Positions 25,218 through 34,082 of a DNA stretch of 64,000 nt are shown piece by piece. Position 1 is the first letter of the stretch. Each line of letters opens with the position of its first letter. Below the pieces are notes generated by a model that saw only the letters and a list, made by a program, of their open reading frames with translations, was not told the DNA's origin and did no database searches. Both the position numbers and the translations under genes were made by a program. This DNA comes from Streptomyces sp. NBC_01689. Its GTDB lineage: Bacteria; Actinomycetota; Actinomycetes; Streptomycetales; Streptomycetaceae. The DNA lies in NCBI RefSeq assembly GCF_036250675.1, contig NZ_CP109592.1, positions 9,486,001 to 9,550,000 on the forward strand. Direction: 5' to 3'.

Positions 25218-28200
25218 ATGGGTATGGCGACGGGGAGATGGCGGCGCGGGGACCTCGTCCTCGGTCTGTACGAGGTGCGCGAGGTGCTGGAAGGCGGAGG
25301 TATGGGCCTGGTGTACAAGGTCCGCCACCGTTCCTGGAACACGGACCTCGCCGCCAAGGTGCCCCGGCCCGAACTGGTCGCCACGGCCGCGGGGCGAGGC
25401 GGGTTCGAGCGGGAGGCGGGCACTTGGGTCGGCCTGGGCCTGCACCCGCACGTTGTCGCCTGTCTGTACGTTCGTCAAGTGGACGCCGTCCCGTGCGTGT
25501 TCGCCGAGTGGGTGCCGGGGGGCTCGCTCGCCGAACTGGTGAGGGACAGGCGGCTGTACACCCGGGGCGGCGACGACCTGCTCGCACGGCTGCTCGACCT
25601 GGCTGTGCAGATGGCCTGGGGCATCGGCCATGCACACGAGCAGGGGCTGATCCACCAGGACGTCAAGCCTGCGAACATCATGGTCGACCCGGCCGACGGC
25701 TGGACAGCCAAGGTGACCGATTTCGGTCTTGCCGGTGCCCGCGCCGCAGCCGGGGAGAGCGTACTGGCATCGCCTCAGGCCAGCCTGCTGGCCAGTTACG
25801 GCGGGATGACGCCCGCGTACTGCTCCCCGGAGCAGGCGGACGCGGTGTACGGCGCCCCCGTCACGCTCACTCGTGCCACGGACATCTGGTCCTGGGCGCT
25901 GAGCGTGCTGGAGATGTTCACCGGCGGGCCGCCCTGCGAATACGGGCAGTCGGCTCCCGAGGTGTTGGCCGCCTTTGTGGCTTCGGGGCGCCCGGCACCG
26001 GGCGCACCCGCCATGCCGACGGCCCTGGCCGATCTGCTGATGCGGTGCTTCGAGGTCGACCGGGACCGGCGCCCGCGCCGGATGGACGAGATCGCCGCGG
26101 CCGTGTCGGAGATCTACCAGGACGCCGTCGGCAGGCCGTATCCGCGGGTGCCCGCACAGGCCGTGCGACTGCTCGCCGACTCGCTCTCCAACCAGGCGCT
26201 GTCGCTGCTCGACCTGGACCGCGCTCAGGAGGCGGAGGGCCTCTGGGGCGAGGCCAGGGACATCGACCCGCACCACCTGCCCACCGTCTACAACCAGTCC
26301 CTCTACCGGTGGCGGCGAGCCTCGTTCTCGGACGAGGACGTGCTGTCCGGCCTGCGGACGGCGAAGGCCCTGGGCGGGTCCGGCCAGGAGGCCGACCGGC
26401 TGCTGGGCCTCGTGCAGGTGGAACGGGGGGACGACACCGCTGCCCTCGCGCTCCTCGCGGACGCGCCGGATGGTCCCGAGGTGCGGGCCGCCCGGGCGGA
26501 GTTGAGTCGCCGCGGCCCCGCACGCGGACCCGAACGGCTCACCGGCCATCAGGGCGAGGTAGGTGCTGTCGCGGTGGACGCGACGGGAACGGTGGTGCTC
26601 ACCGGCGGTGCGGACGGCCGGGCCCGGGTGTGGGACACTGCCACCAGCCGCTGCCGGTACGAACTGCCGCCCGGGGCGGCCGGCACCCTCCATGACCATC
26701 CGGTTCCGGTGACCGCCGTCGCCGTCGCCCCCGACGGCAGGGCCGGTCTGGTGGGCCACCGCTACGGGCCGGTCGAGCTGTGGGACCTGACCGCGGGCAC
26801 CCTGCTGGGCACCATCGGTCGGCGGGGCCCGGAGGTCGTCGCGCTGGCGCTGAACGGTTCGGGCGGCGCCGCGGTGGCCTACCGCACGGGGCAGGTGGAG
26901 GTGTGGGACGCGCGGGCCGGGTGGCTGCGGCGGACGCTGGAGCACCCGCCCGCATCGCACCAGAAGATGGACCCCGACAGCTGGCGGGTACTGCCTCGGA
27001 TCCACTACGAGCCGGCCCTGGTCGCCCTCGTCGCCCTCGCCGAGGACGGCAGCACGGCGGTGTCCGCGGCCCCGCGCAGCGGCAGCGTGGTGACCTGGGA
27101 CATCGCGCAGGGCCGTCCGCTGCACCAGTTGGTCACGTCCGCGGACCGGCACCTCACCGGCATCGACGAGGTGGCGTTGAGCCCCGGTGGCACGGCAGCT
27201 CTGCTGTTGGGCCACCGGTCGACCACGGCCCGTATATGGGAGTGCGCCACCGACCGGGTCCGCGCCACCGTGCCCGACCAGATCGGCCGCCACGATCAGG
27301 TCGTGCTCAGCGAGGACGCCACGATCGCGGCTTCGGCTTCCCTGAGCGGAACGGAGCCGTTGCGGATCTGGGAACTGTCCTCCGGCCGCTGTCTCCATAC
27401 GATCAGTACGCAGATCGTCCCGAGTACCCGGCCCGATCTGCCCGTTCGGCTGGGTCTCACCTCTCTGGCCCTCAGCGGCGACGGCCGGCTCGCCGTCCTC
27501 GGCGACGGGGAGGGCGGCATCCAGATCCACCGTTTGGCCCAGGCCGGGTTCCGCGCCGGGTGGCTCTATGGGCGGCCGGCCGCCGCGCTCGCGCTGGCCC
27601 GGCGCGAGGTGGACCGGGCACGCTTCGTCGCGCGGGCCACGGCACTGGCGGCGCAGGGCGATCCGGAGGCGGCTGCGGAACAGCTCCGGGCAGCCCGCGC
27701 CGTCCCCGGTTTCGAGCGCCATCCTGAACTGCGGCGGCAGTGGGAGGAGCTGGGCAGGGCCGCGGGCCGACGTACCGGTCTGCTCGGCATCTGGGACTGT
27801 TACAGCTTCAGCGGCACGGTGCTCGGCCAGAACGTCCTGGTGGCCCCAACGCCCGACGGCGCACGGATGGTGATCCCCGGCGCCTTCGGCCGAGTCCATG
27901 TGTGCGACCTGGCGACGGGCCGGGTCCAGTACACCTTTCCCGAACTTCTTCAGGGCAACACGCACACCGTCGCGGTCGCCGACGACGGCCTCCTTGCCGT
28001 CACCGCCGACTGGGCCGGCACCGCACACCTGTGGGACCTCGACGCCGGCACCAGGAGCTGCGAGCTGCACGGCGACCACGGCCTGGTGAGGGCGCTCGCC
28101 ATGGACCGGGCCGGCCGGTACGCGCTGGTCGGCGACGAGGACGGGGCCCTGTGCCTGTGGCGGCTGCGCCCGGCCTTCTTGCAGCGCACGATGGTGGGCC

Positions 28201-28817
28201 ACGACGGCGCCGCGCGCCTGGTGCGCTTGTCGCCCGACGCGCGTTATGCCGCGTCGGTCGGCCGGGAGGACGGCACGGGCAGGCTGTGGGACACCGGCAC
28301 CGGCCGCCCGTTGCTCGACTTCCCCGTCGCGTTCGGCAATCCCGATCTGCGGTTCACACCGGACAGTAGGCGCCTCTTCGTCTACACCGGCTTCCGGATG
28401 TCCGTGTGGGACGTGCGCGGGCGCCGCCTGCTGTACGAGCGGGACGGGCACTCCGAGTCCTTCGCGCTGAGCGCCGACGGCGGCACGGCGGCGACCGAGG
28501 GCGCTGACGGCACACTCGAGGTGTGGGAGACGAGCAGTGGCCGGACGCTGTGCGAGGTGCCCTGGTACAGCCATCTGTTCGAGGTGAGCCCCGACGGGCG
28601 CCACGTGGTCTCGGCTTCCGACCGGGTGCTCCACGTGTGGGATGTGCGCACGGGGCAGCGTGTGCACACGCTGGAGGGCCACCCCGAGGCGGTCTGCCTG
28701 GTGATGTTCGCGGCCGACGGCCGGTACCTTCTCTCGGCCGACCACCGGCCCGGCCTGCGGCTGTGGGAGCTCGACTACGACTACGACTTCACCGCCGAGA
28801 GGACGGACGGCACATGA
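25218..28817 (+). CDS. Serine/threonine protein kinase with C-terminal WD40 propeller
   Basis: A 1199-residue cytoplasmic protein. Residues 15-300 form a protein kinase: glycine loop EGGGMGLVYKV (26-35), Lys47 in LAAKV, catalytic loop IHQDVKPANIM with HQD (146-148) instead of HRD, DFG at 168-170, and the YCSPEQA activation segment. Residues 315-440 look like TPR-type helices (NQALSLLDLDRAQEAEGLW). From about 440 there are many WD40 blades ending in WD or similar (VWDTATSRC, LWDLTAGTL, VWDVRGRRL), enough for one or two propellers, with a helical insertion near 775-855. No transmembrane helix is seen. The start may instead be ATG 25224, better spaced from AAAGG. The stop overlaps the next kinase gene by four bases. 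Confidence 0.88.
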   Translation: MGMATGRWRRGDLVLGLYEVREVLEGGGMGLVYKVRHRSWNTDLAAKVPRPELVATAAGRGGFEREAGTWVGLGLHPHVVACLYVRQVDAVPCVFAEWVPGGSLAELVRDRRLYTRGGDDLLARLLDLAVQMAWGIGHAHEQGLIHQDVKPANIMVDPADGWTAKVTDFGLAGARAAAGESVLASPQASLLASYGGMTPAYCSPEQADAVYGAPVTLTRATDIWSWALSVLEMFTGGPPCEYGQSAPEVLAAFVASGRPAPGAPAMPTALADLLMRCFEVDRDRRPRRMDEIAAAVSEIYQDAVGRPYPRVPAQAVRLLADSLSNQALSLLDLDRAQEAEGLWGEARDIDPHHLPTVYNQSLYRWRRASFSDEDVLSGLRTAKALGGSGQEADRLLGLVQVERGDDTAALALLADAPDGPEVRAARAELSRRGPARGPERLTGHQGEVGAVAVDATGTVVLTGGADGRARVWDTATSRCRYELPPGAAGTLHDHPVPVTAVAVAPDGRAGLVGHRYGPVELWDLTAGTLLGTIGRRGPEVVALALNGSGGAAVAYRTGQVEVWDARAGWLRRTLEHPPASHQKMDPDSWRVLPRIHYEPALVALVALAEDGSTAVSAAPRSGSVVTWDIAQGRPLHQLVTSADRHLTGIDEVALSPGGTAALLLGHRSTTARIWECATDRVRATVPDQIGRHDQVVLSEDATIAASASLSGTEPLRIWELSSGRCLHTISTQIVPSTRPDLPVRLGLTSLALSGDGRLAVLGDGEGGIQIHRLAQAGFRAGWLYGRPAAALALARREVDRARFVARATALAAQGDPEAAAEQLRAARAVPGFERHPELRRQWEELGRAAGRRTGLLGIWDCYSFSGTVLGQNVLVAPTPDGARMVIPGAFGRVHVCDLATGRVQYTFPELLQGNTHTVAVADDGLLAVTADWAGTAHLWDLDAGTRSCELHGDHGLVRALAMDRAGRYALVGDEDGALCLWRLRPAFLQRTMVGHDGAARLVRLSPDARYAASVGREDGTGRLWDTGTGRPLLDFPVAFGNPDLRFTPDSRRLFVYTGFRMSVWDVRGRRLLYERDGHSESFALSADGGTAATEGADGTLEVWETSSGRTLCEVPWYSHLFEVSPDGRHVVSASDRVLHVWDVRTGQRVHTLEGHPEAVCLVMFAADGRYLLSADHRPGLRLWELDYDYDFTAERTDGT

Positions 28818-30064
28818 CGGCCCGGGTGACCGTTTCGGTGCACACCGCTGACGAGGCCGGCGACCACGTTTTCGAGACACCCGTCACTTGCGAGGTGGGC
28901 CGGTCGGACGCCTGCCGTATCCGCATCCCCGAACGGCACCGCAGCGTGTCCAGGCGGCACTGCCGGCTGGACATCGACCCGCCGCGGCTGCGGGTGCGGG
29001 ACCTGGGCAGCAGTTATGGCACTTTCGTCAACGACAGCCGTCTCGGCCGGCTCACCGAGAAACCTCTGGCCGACGGTGACGAGATCCGCATCGGCGACGT
29101 ACGGCTACGGATCAGGGTGACCCTGTCGCCCGATCGTGAACCGGACGAGGGCCGCGCGCAGTTCGACCCCCTCGCCTCCTTCGTGCCTCCTGAGGTGCCC
29201 GGCTACCGCCTGGTACGCGAACTGGGCCGCGGATCCCAGGGCGTCGTCCAGCTGGCCCGCAGTCTGGCGACGGGCGATCTCGTCGCGCTCAAACAGGTGC
29301 CGGTCACCCGCCACGCCGACGACCATGCCCGCTTCGCCCTGCGACGCGAGCTGGAGAGCGTCCGCGCGCTGCGTCATCGGAACATCGTGGAGTTCCGCGA
29401 CAGCGGCGACGACCACCGCGCCTTCTACTTCGCCGGCGAGTACTGCCCCGGCGGCAGCCTCGAAGAGTTCTCCGAGCGGCACGGCGGGAGGGTGCCGGTG
29501 GCCGAGGCACTGTGCGTCGTCCGGCAGGTGCTGGCGGGGCTGTCCCATGCCCACCGGGCGGAGCTGCCCGCGCTGCGGCAGCAGGACGGTGCGGCCACCT
29601 CGGTGCGCGGTCTGGTCCACCGCGACGTGAAGCCCGCCAACATCCTGCTGTCCGGCTCCGGATCGGACGGCCGGCCCGTGGTCAAGCTCGCCGACTTCGG
29701 TCTGGCCAAGGCCTTCGAGCGGGCGGGTCTGTCCGGCCACACCAGGACGGGGGCGATGGGCGGCACGATCCCGTTCATGGCGCGCACCCAGCTGATCGGC
29801 TACAAGTACGCCGGGCCGGAGGTGGACGTGTGGGCGAGCGCTGCCTGCCTGTACTGGATGCTCACCGGCGCCACGCCACGCGACTTCCCCCAGCACAAGG
29901 ACCCCGTCGCGGTGGCGCTGCGCGAGCCCGTGGTGCCGGTCAGGGACCGCGATCCGTCCCTGCCTCCCCGGCTGGCGAAGGTCATCGACGAGGCGCTGAA
30001 CGACAACCCGGCCATCACGGTCCGTACGGCGGACGAACTGACCGCGACGCTGGCGGACTTCTGA
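28814..30064 (+). CDS. FHA-domain serine/threonine protein kinase
   Basis: A 416-residue protein. Residues 3-97 form an FHA domain with the phosphothreonine-binding hallmarks GRS, SVSRRHC and LGSSYGTFVND. Residues 131-416 form a kinase: GRGSQGVVQLAR loop, VALKQV lysine, HRDVKPANILL catalytic loop near 269, ADFGLAK near 292, and the GGTIPFMA activation segment. A short insert precedes HRD. It starts within the stop of the WD40 kinase gene (ATGA). The FHA domain suggests that it docks to phosphorylated partners, possibly the WD40 kinase, forming a cascade. It has no membrane helix, unlike most Streptomyces kinases. Confidence 0.9.
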   Translation: MTARVTVSVHTADEAGDHVFETPVTCEVGRSDACRIRIPERHRSVSRRHCRLDIDPPRLRVRDLGSSYGTFVNDSRLGRLTEKPLADGDEIRIGDVRLRIRVTLSPDREPDEGRAQFDPLASFVPPEVPGYRLVRELGRGSQGVVQLARSLATGDLVALKQVPVTRHADDHARFALRRELESVRALRHRNIVEFRDSGDDHRAFYFAGEYCPGGSLEEFSERHGGRVPVAEALCVVRQVLAGLSHAHRAELPALRQQDGAATSVRGLVHRDVKPANILLSGSGSDGRPVVKLADFGLAKAFERAGLSGHTRTGAMGGTIPFMARTQLIGYKYAGPEVDVWASAACLYWMLTGATPRDFPQHKDPVAVALREPVVPVRDRDPSLPPRLAKVIDEALNDNPAITVRTADELTATLADF

Positions 30065-30118
30065 CGGTCGCGCAGACCGCGCCGGTGGTCGTCCCTGTCG
30101 GACGGGAGAACGGTCTGC

Positions 30119-30868
30119 TCACGTTCCGCCGTCACGCATACAGACATACCCGGTGCGGACGTGAAACCCTGTCCGGCCCGTCCGCTCCCAGTGCTGTCCG
30201 CCGTACAGGGCCTGGCGCAGAGCATCGTCGTGCGCCGCCCGTTGCTTACGGGTGCAGCCGCTCCGGTCGATGTCGAGCGCGGCGACGACCGGCGGGACGG
30301 CGCCCCGGAACTCCTCGGGAAGGGAATCCGCGCGTGCCTCGTCGTAGTCCGGGTCGTCGGGGTAGCTCAGCGACAGGGTGACGGGCGGCTCCGCGCCGAG
30401 GCGCCGCCCCGCGGTGCGCAGCGACTCCGCCAGCTGCTGCAGGGCCATGCGGATGTCGCTGCTGAGCGTCACATGGCCGCGCGGTGGCACGAACAGATCC
30501 GGTGGCACGGCCTCCGGCACCACATAGCGCACGGCGACGTGCTCGGCATGGAACTGCACCAGCAGGCCCGGCCATTTTCCACCGCCCTCGACGGTGAACT
30601 CGGGCTGCGGCCGGGGCGACCAGCGCAGCAGTACGAGATCCACCATCTCCAGGGCCTCGGGCGGCAGCTTGTCCGGGCTGTACGGCCCCCGGCTGCGGGT
30701 CCGCAGGGCGCTGTCGTTCATCGTGGCCGTCATCCGCGCACCGTCGGCGCCGATGTCGAGGGCCAGCGGGTGGATACCGAACGTGAGCATGATGCCCTGT
30801 GCCGCATCGATCCGCGACGACACGGCCGGCCTCCAGGGATCCGGTGCGTGCGCGCTCCGCCTCCTCAT
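30119..30868 (-). CDS. Protein of unknown function paired with the DUF7019-like gene
   Basis: A 249-residue protein with no family that I recognise and no signal or membrane helix. It begins with a basic segment and continues with alternating strands and helices, with a long charged stretch (DPDYDEARADSLPEEFRG) near residue 180. ATG 30868 overlaps the stop of the upstream gene (ATGA), so the two are translated together. It converges on the FHA kinase gene with only 54 bases between the ends. An internal start at MLTFGIHP is possible. Confidence 0.7.
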   Translation of the reverse strand: MRRRSAHAPDPWRPAVSSRIDAAQGIMLTFGIHPLALDIGADGARMTATMNDSALRTRSRGPYSPDKLPPEALEMVDLVLLRWSPRPQPEFTVEGGGKWPGLLVQFHAEHVAVRYVVPEAVPPDLFVPPRGHVTLSSDIRMALQQLAESLRTAGRRLGAEPPVTLSLSYPDDPDYDEARADSLPEEFRGAVPPVVAALDIDRSGCTRKQRAAHDDALRQALYGGQHWERTGRTGFHVRTGYVCMRDGGT

Positions 30869-31500
30869 TCGGCCAGTGCCACGTACAGGGGGCTGCCGAG
30901 CAGGACCGTCATGTCCCCCGCCGGGTACAGCTCCGGGTAGGGGCAGGGCCCGCTCACCAGCCGCTTGGCCACGAACTCGATGTTCTGGACGGGCCCGCGG
31001 AGGACGGCATTGGCTTGCACGACGGTGGTCAGGGCTTCGGGCAGCACCGTGTCCCCGACTGCCAGGGATGCCAGCTGGGCCAGCATCATCGGCGTCATGG
31101 AACCGCTCATCTGGTGCGGCGCGGGGTTCTCGGCCTGCTGGGCGCCCAGCACGTGCCCCGTCGAGCCGCCGAGGCCCACGATCGTCCGGTCGCTGCGCCC
31201 GCCGAAGTACACGGTGCCGCTGTTGCCGACGGGGCCCCACTGCATCGGTAGTACCCCGTACACATACTGCCCGGCTTCGTCCACGTCCCCCAGACCGCCG
31301 TGGTCCTCCAGATGGCGAACCACCCGCTCGAGACGGGCGACGCGCTCCGTGCCTGCGCTCTCGACACTGTGCCGGGCGCCCAGCATCTTCAGCCCGAAAC
31401 TGAACTCGGTGACCCGCTTGCGCCCCCACCCCGGGTCGATCTGGGCCAGCATCATGTCGACCTTGGCGTCACTGATGTACAGGTAATAGCGGAACGGCAC
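30865..31500 (-). CDS. DUF7019-like protein
   Basis: A 211-residue protein whose first residues (FRYYLYISDAKVDMMLAQI) match a Streptomyces family I recall as DUF7019. Other conserved-looking segments are RVARLERVVRHLEDHG near 65, VYFGGRSDRTIVGLGGS near 105, and a C-terminal LLGSPLYVALAE. The function is unknown; the family often occurs near kinases and regulatory ATPases, from memory. GTG 31500 is chosen, with GGAAGGGGC upstream; there is no earlier ATG in a sensible position. It forms a two-gene unit with the following unknown protein. Confidence 0.75.
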   Translation of the reverse strand: MPFRYYLYISDAKVDMMLAQIDPGWGRKRVTEFSFGLKMLGARHSVESAGTERVARLERVVRHLEDHGGLGDVDEAGQYVYGVLPMQWGPVGNSGTVYFGGRSDRTIVGLGGSTGHVLGAQQAENPAPHQMSGSMTPMMLAQLASLAVGDTVLPEALTTVVQANAVLRGPVQNIEFVAKRLVSGPCPYPELYPAGDMTVLLGSPLYVALAE

Positions 31501-31596
31501 CCGCGCCCCTTCCCCCACGTCACAGGCCGCCGACTCTACTCCCCGGCATCGGCACGGGAGTAGGGGAGCATCGAGACACACTTCCTCCGGTGGTGG

Positions 31597-31827
31597 GTGG
31601 TGTACGACCTCTTCCGGCGCCGGTGCCGCCACGGCTACGTGCGCGAGCTCTGCCGGCGGCTGCGACGCCTGGAACGCGAGCGGCAGGGCCGCGACGATCA
31701 ACTCACGTACGGTCAGAAGGTGAAGCGCCGCGTCCCCTTGGGCGAGGGTCTGCTGTACGCGCTGTACGCGCTGTACGGAACGGCAGGCATGGCCGCGACT
31801 GTGACCGCCACCCGGCTCCGGCACTGA
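31597..31827 (+). CDS. Small basic protein, unknown
   Basis: A 76-residue frame starting with two GTG codons. The N-terminal half is very Arg-rich and helical (RELCRRLRRLERERQGRDD), followed by a hydrophobic segment with the repeat LYALYALYG near residues 53-61. It is divergent from the DUF7019-like gene. No family is recognised and the ribosome site is weak, so it may not be translated. Confidence 0.4.
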   Translation: MVYDLFRRRCRHGYVRELCRRLRRLERERQGRDDQLTYGQKVKRRVPLGEGLLYALYALYGTAGMAATVTATRLRH

Positions 31828-31885
31828 AAGTGCCCCGCCGCGGCGGGTGCGGAAGTCTCACGGGCCGAACTGGCATACCACTCCG

Positions 31886-33163
31886 TCATGGAGTTCCGGG
31901 TGCCTTGCCGTTCGTGGACGAATCCCGCCGTGTGGTCGGCGGGTTCGGCGCCGTGGTTTCCGCGGGAGCGGACAACTTCGGCACCTCCGGTGATGAGCCG
32001 CGCAGGCCGCTGAAGGCCAGGACCGTCATCACCGTCGCGGCCCCGACCGCCACGTCGAAACCACCGTGCGCACCGCCCGTGTCCACCACCCGCCCCGCGA
32101 CCGCCGCCGCGCCCGCTGTTCCTGCCGCACTTGCGGAGTTGCCCCACGTGAACGCCTGGGTGAGGACAGCGCGCGGGACCGACGACTCGGTGAGGAGGGA
32201 GGTGAGGATCAGCAGGACCGGAACGGCGAGGCCGGTCAGGGCGAGGGTGGCGCCGACCGCGAAGGGCGCGCTGAGGATGGTCAGCGGCAGGCTCGTGAGG
32301 GTGAGGCAGGCGGCGGCTGCGGCCTGGTGGCGTCGAGGTGAGTAGCCGCGGCGCCATACTCCATAAGCCCAACCCCCCACCAGATTGGTGCAGTTGGAGG
32401 CGAAGTAGAGCAGTGCTGCCGCGTCCGGAGTGCCTCGTTCGACTGCGTACGCGGCGACGGACACCTGTATCGCGCCGAAGAACACTCCGAGCGCGAGGCC
32501 GAGCGCGATCTGACGCAGGAATGCGGAACGCAGCAAGGCGCGTCCGGCGTGCCGGCGTTCGGCGTGGCCGGTGAGGGGAGGCATGGTGCGGCGCTGAGCA
32601 GCGAGGGCGAGCCCGCCTCCGACGACGAGTGCGGCAGCGAGCAACACCCCGGCGCCCGGGTGCCCCGCCGCGCCGAGGAGGCTGACCAGGGCTGGGCCGG
32701 CCAGGTAGGAGACGCCGTTGGCAAGGGCCTCCAAGGCGAATGCGGTGGACAGCGCGGCAGCCCGTTCGCCAGACAGCAAGGCGGTCCAGCGAGCGGCGGA
32801 CAGGGCAGCGAGCTGGGGCAGGGTCGCCCCCACGAGCACTCCGGCGACGATGTCTGGAACGGCGCCGACGAGCAGCAGCACCACGGCCCCGGCATGTGCG
32901 CCCAGCACGCCGGGAAGCACCCGCGCCTGCCCGAACCGGTCGGCAAGGCGCCCGATCTGGGGTCCCGCGACGGCATCCGCGACAGCGAATCCGCCGGTAA
33001 CGAGACCTGCGGCGGCATACGACCCGGTGCGTGCATGCACCAGCCAGACGATGCCGATCCCCGTCATGGCGATGCCCACACGGCCGAGAGCAGCGGGAAG
33101 GAAGAAGGCCGCGGCACCCGACGTGCGCAGCAGAGAGTTGTAGTTCGCCGACGCCGATGGCAC
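31886..33163 (-). CDS. Major facilitator superfamily transporter
   Basis: A 425-residue protein with about twelve hydrophobic segments. The loop after helix 2 carries GRLADRFGQARVLPG, the MFS motif-A equivalent, and a long cytoplasmic loop lies at mid-protein (AAQRRTMPPLTGHAERRHAG). It resembles actinobacterial drug or metabolite exporters of the DHA type; the substrate is unknown. GTG 33163 with AAAGGGA seven bases upstream is chosen. The frame continues upstream to 33280, but that adds an Arg/Pro-rich tail untypical of the family. The C-terminal 30 residues are polar and low in complexity. Confidence 0.85.
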   Translation of the reverse strand: MPSASANYNSLLRTSGAAAFFLPAALGRVGIAMTGIGIVWLVHARTGSYAAAGLVTGGFAVADAVAGPQIGRLADRFGQARVLPGVLGAHAGAVVLLLVGAVPDIVAGVLVGATLPQLAALSAARWTALLSGERAAALSTAFALEALANGVSYLAGPALVSLLGAAGHPGAGVLLAAALVVGGGLALAAQRRTMPPLTGHAERRHAGRALLRSAFLRQIALGLALGVFFGAIQVSVAAYAVERGTPDAAALLYFASNCTNLVGGWAYGVWRRGYSPRRHQAAAAACLTLTSLPLTILSAPFAVGATLALTGLAVPVLLILTSLLTESSVPRAVLTQAFTWGNSASAAGTAGAAAVAGRVVDTGGAHGGFDVAVGAATVMTVLAFSGLRGSSPEVPKLSAPAETTAPNPPTTRRDSSTNGKAPGTP

Positions 33164-33661
33164 GACGCATCCCTTTCGCCGCCCGGCGGGACGCGCCACA
33201 CGGGGTCGTCGGCGTCCGGATGTGCCGACCCGTGGCTGCGCCTGAAGCCGTCCAGTGGTGGCGGGGGCGGGGACGCGCACCCCACGCCGACTCCGTCACC
33301 GGGCAGATGTCATGCGGTAGTTGATGACTGTCTTGAGCGTAGAGGAAAGGCGCCCAGAAGCGAACGACGGAGCCGTTGTTCTGTTGAAGTGGTGATAGTC
33401 GCTGGGGCCAGAGCGGATCGGGAGGCGGGGCCACTTCAGGGCGGCCGCCCAGGCGCTCGGTGCGAATCAGCGTGCCGCTTCGAACTTGAGAGCGTGATGT
33501 CGGCAGCTGTGATCGGCTGGTCGTCGCTTGCGGTCGGGGTTCCATTCATAGGTTCCCGACGGTGCAGTCACCCGAATGGCTCAACATGACGCGCCACCCG
33601 CATGGGTGAAGATCAAGATGGCAAGTGCACCGATCTAGGTAATCCGCGAAAGAGAAACCGA
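33164..33661. other. Intergenic region, no gene seen
   Basis: About 500 bases upstream of the MFS gene and the small secreted protein gene. The part near 33300-33660 is less GC-rich than its surroundings, consistent with promoters, but no coding frame or known element is evident. Confidence 0.5.
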
Positions 33662-33862
33662 ATGCGCATTCGGCGAACTCTCGCCGCCGTCATCGCCACA
33701 GCAGCCCTCGCTGGACTCGGGCTCGCAGGCGCCGCCACAGCCACCGCACAGGGTGCGCGGTCCTATGCGACCCCCTCTGAATGCAAGCATGGCGGAGGAA
33801 CGCCCGATCTCGTCAGCAACACCTGCAACGGCGGTACGCGCAATGGAGAGGCGATCGACTGA
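33662..33862 (+). CDS. Small secreted protein
   Basis: A 66-residue precursor. Residues 1-29 form a clear signal peptide (MRIRRTLAAVIATAALAGLG, then an AAT-A-type cleavage region). The mature part is about 37 residues with two cysteines (in SECKHGG and SNTCNGG) that could form one disulfide. No family is recognised. An in-frame ATG at 33602 would add a charged extension incompatible with the signal peptide. A hairpin follows. Confidence 0.6.
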   Translation: MRIRRTLAAVIATAALAGLGLAGAATATAQGARSYATPSECKHGGGTPDLVSNTCNGGTRNGEAID

Positions 33863-33873
33863 AGCCTCACAAG

Positions 33874-33903
33874 GCGCCCCCGCAGCCACGCGCCGCGGGG
33901 CGC
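33874..33903 (+). terminator. Hairpin after the small secreted protein gene
   Basis: GCGCCCCCGC at 33874-33883 pairs with GCGGGGCGC at 33895-33903 with one bulged C, 12 bases after the stop, followed by CTCTTG. Confidence 0.6.
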
Positions 33904-34082
33904 TCTTGCGCGAGCGCAGTCCCACATGCACCCGGGAGCAGGCGATGCTCGGCATCGTCCGACTCCACAACCTGACCCTCGCTGGATCACTCACGCCCCG
34001 TACGGGACAGCCTCTGGGGGGCGCGCCTGCTGCTGAGGGGACCGCAGGACCGTTCCTGTGTCCGTGAAGGTCACCAAGCTGT

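Noticed and set aside
23421..28880. Very long open frame (about 1800 codons) on the minus strand
   Set aside because: Only its last 305 codons (Endo H) are real. The rest is antisense to the WD40 kinase, with His/Gly/Arg-rich composition typical of shadow frames in high-GC DNA.
30084..31251. Plus-strand frames across the DUF7019-like genes
   Set aside because: They overlap two coupled genes with natural starts and an ATGA junction, and lack any motif.
31713..33545. Long minus-strand frame overlapping the MFS gene
   Set aside because: Arg/His/Pro-rich alternate frame of the MFS gene itself, without membrane segments.
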